Shown: one piece after another, positions 14,013 through 15,776 of the stretch
Layout: each line of letters begins with the position of its first letter
Numbering within the stretch: the stretch's first letter is position 1
NCBI GenBank assembly: GCA_039795715.1
Contig: JBDKLD010000006.1
Coordinates: 1 to 15,776 of the forward strand
Direction of reading: 5' to 3'
Origin: JAGOSA01 sp039795715
Lineage (GTDB): Bacteria; Patescibacteriota; Minisyncoccia; Phycocordibacterales; UBA9973
DNA: 15,776 nucleotides
Translations under genes and position numbers: made by a program
Notes under the pieces: generated by a model
The model's database searches: none
Told to the model about the DNA's origin: nothing
What the model saw: the letters and a program-made list of their open reading frames with translations, nothing else

Positions 14013-15776
14013 TTATCTGTAGACATCATCAACAATTTGGTTGCTACGTACTTTAGGAACTGATCCTGGGTTAAGTGCGGCGTTTTCGGCATCTTCTTCG
14101 TCGAGAATGTTGTTCACAAATCGGCGAATATTTATGCCATCATTTTTCATTTTCTGCAAAGCTTGCTTGAGGTATGTTGCTGTCGGGATGTTTTCTGCTG
14201 GTTCAAGTCCGGATTTTTCGTGAACTTGCTTGACCAACTGTAGGTAGTCTTTTACTTCCTCGGTAGCATCTCCAGATGGGATTGCGGAAATGTCGTCTTC
14301 TGCCATGTGTTTGAGGAGCATGTTCGACATATTTTTATCTATAACAATGTCGCCTGTGAGGTTGTCACGCTTGCCGAACATATCACCTATCAATTTGCTG
14401 TACTGTCTGTTTACTCTGCCATCGAATGCGTGGCCTGGGTCTGTGCTTCGTGTATCGAGATACCAAGTCTTTCCGTTCGTCTCCATTTCTTTCATGACGT
14501 AGCCTTGAGGTGTACGCATTATGCCATCAGGACCAATTTCACCACCTCGGAGACCGATATTTCCATTGTATCCTGGCGAATTATAAATACCATTCCCCGG
14601 AGTTGTTCTGTACGGTCCGGCTGAGGTTCTGTATGGACCTGAGTATGGGTGCTTTGCTGCCCATGGCTTGGTAGTTTTCGTATTGATAGCTTCATTACCC
14701 ACCAACCTCTTGCCCACTTGGGCTTTGCTCGTTTGCTCGACGACTTCATTGTGAGTTTCTTGTGCGAGATTTTCGTCTGTATATATGTCGTCTGCACTAC
14801 TTGTTCCCTGCATCAATTCTGTGTGATCCTGGATCGATGGACTTGGCGCTTCAAGTTCAGGGTAATTGATGACGCCGACTTTGTGCCCATTCTTATATAT
14901 GTATTCATTGGTATCAGGGTGATTCATTTCGCGCTCATATCCTGAAAGTCCGTCAGCTTTGTCAGTTAGCTCGTTTTCTGTGTAAGTAGTTCCGTGGCCT
15001 TCATCAATACCAAGGCTACCGTCAGTGTGTTTATTTATTTTGAAAAAGCTATCTTTGTCACCACTGTATTTGACGCGAACTTCATTGCCAGTTTTCGGGT
15101 CAACATAGCCTTCTTCTATGGCGAGTTTGTGCGCCGCATTGCCGGAGAATTTGTGCAAACCAGCATCGCCACCTTTGCCGTCCCAGCCAAGTTCCTTTGC
15201 AATGTCAGGATTATGTTCTATTTGTCTGCGGAGCGCATGCTCAATACCCTCGCCTTTTTGAATGTAGGCGTCATCAGGAATTGAAACAGGTTCAACTTCG
15301 TGCGATTTTGGGAAAAATTCTTTGATATCGTGATCGCTGTGCAAGCCGAGATCTTCCGGTGGTTTGTCCATCGCGACATATGTATTGTCAGGTGGCATGG
15401 TTTCGTACCCTTCGTGTATCGGAGTTGGCGAGTATGGTACTTTTACCGCATCGTGTGCTGATTCCGCGACTTGCTGTCCACCATTTTCCAGAATGTGGTG
15501 CATGACCGCAAAGCCAACACCCCCGAGCGTCATACCAATAGCAGCATTTCTGATCGCGTAGTTCCTGACGAAATTTTTCTGCTCTTTGTAGCGAGCCTCA
15601 TCTCTTTCGTCTACTTTGATCACCTTATTCATTCTGGCTTTAAATCTATTATTTACTTCAGGACTTGCCGCTTTGCTGTAGGCGAGACCACGGTTGATGG
15701 CAGAAGCAAAAGCTGTTTGATTTCCAATGCGATTGGTCTTGTCGCCAAAAGTCACCTTCCCTTTTTCTGCGCGGTC
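14013..15776 (-). CDS. Membrane-anchored protein of unknown function, probably 5'-partial
   Basis: The reading frame is open from the TAA at 14013 to the right edge. A GTG at 15755 would give 580 residues, but codons upstream stay open (DRAEKGK) and no TATAAT-like box precedes it, so the true start probably lies outside. Numbered from that GTG: a basic segment (about 35-65), one hydrophobic helix (about 66-88, containing AAIGMTLGGVGFAV), an acidic linker, a region near 167-250 beginning KGEGIEHALRRQIEHNPDIA with GNAAHKLAIEEGY, an acidic low-complexity stretch, a short duplicated GPYRT motif (about 373-384), and a C-terminal helical region (about 450-560). There is no Cys and no catalytic motif. 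The KGEG-type region recalls anchored domains I associate with other CPR proteins, but I cannot assign it. It precedes uvrD by 14 nt. Function unknown. Confidence 0.75.
   Translation of the reverse strand, partial: DRAEKGKVTFGDKTNRIGNQTAFASAINRGLAYSKAASPEVNNRFKARMNKVIKVDERDEARYKEQKNFVRNYAIRNAAIGMTLGGVGFAVMHHILENGGQQVAESAHDAVKVPYSPTPIHEGYETMPPDNTYVAMDKPPEDLGLHSDHDIKEFFPKSHEVEPVSIPDDAYIQKGEGIEHALRRQIEHNPDIAKELGWDGKGGDAGLHKFSGNAAHKLAIEEGYVDPKTGNEVRVKYSGDKDSFFKINKHTDGSLGIDEGHGTTYTENELTDKADGLSGYEREMNHPDTNEYIYKNGHKVGVINYPELEAPSPSIQDHTELMQGTSSADDIYTDENLAQETHNEVVEQTSKAQVGKRLVGNEAINTKTTKPWAAKHPYSGPYRTSAGPYRTTPGNGIYNSPGYNGNIGLRGGEIGPDGIMRTPQGYVMKEMETNGKTWYLDTRSTDPGHAFDGRVNRQYSKLIGDMFGKRDNLTGDIVIDKNMSNMLLKHMAEDDISAIPSGDATEEVKDYLQLVKQVHEKSGLEPAENIPTATYLKQALQKMKNDGINIRRFVNNILDEEDAENAALNPGSVPKVRSNQIVDDVYR

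Noticed and set aside
1..15776. tRNA or rRNA genes, CRISPR arrays, insertion sequences, and TGA recoding.
   Set aside because: No cloverleaf-like spacer, repeat-spacer pattern, transposase or terminal inverted repeat was seen. TGA acts as a stop at the end of uvrD, so the code appears standard.

Overview
The window looks like a chromosomal segment of a Patescibacteria (Candidate Phyla Radiation) genome, most likely from the Parcubacteria group. Four things suggest this. A PrgI / TraC-like / VirB4 / giant VirB6-like gene set is accompanied by small secreted and anchored proteins of a type I associate with that group. The housekeeping genes are compact. The code is standard, with TGA used as a stop at the uvrD-rsmA junction. 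All genes lie on one strand with almost no spacers. This assignment is recognition from protein sequence, not a database result.

All ten supported genes are on the minus strand, so transcription runs from the right edge to the left edge. In that order they are: a long anchored protein of unknown function (14013-15776, probably cut by the edge); a UvrD/PcrA-type helicase (12055-13998); RsmA/KsgA 16S rRNA dimethyltransferase (11153-12058); a small secreted Pro-rich protein (10775-11137); a single-pass membrane protein with a DxDxDG calcium-type loop (9874-10791); an 811-residue secreted Cys-containing protein (7437-9872); a giant VirB6-like polytopic protein with a charged segment, a glycine-zipper segment and a Thr/Asn-rich tail (3381-7361); a 260-residue soluble protein (2580-3362); a PrgI-family membrane protein (2131-2538); a stand-alone TraC N-domain-like protein (1459-2097); and a VirB4-type ATPase cut by the left edge (1-1457).

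Region 1-11137 reads as a reduced type IV secretion-like apparatus. VirB4 would be the motor, PrgI (VirB3-like) and the VirB6-like protein the inner-membrane platform, and the secreted and anchored proteins possible cell-surface parts. No VirB8/9/10 core, relaxase or VirD4 coupling protein is visible, though the cluster may continue beyond the left edge. Whether it moves DNA or protein, or contacts a host, cannot be read from the sequence.

The most striking feature lies between the genes. Seven starts are preceded by a TATAAT-like hexamer only 5-8 nt upstream, and virB6-like has one 11 nt upstream. Five of these eight hexamers carry GG immediately before them (GGTAT), and Shine-Dalgarno sequences are nearly absent. 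This is the geometry of leaderless transcription, with promoters often placed in the last codons or stop codon of the upstream gene. A strong hairpin with a GCAA tetraloop sits directly on the stop codon of the 260-residue gene and splits the secretion cluster just before prgI. No tRNA, rRNA, CRISPR array, insertion sequence or plus-strand gene is supported, and no gene-free stretch exceeds about 70 bases.
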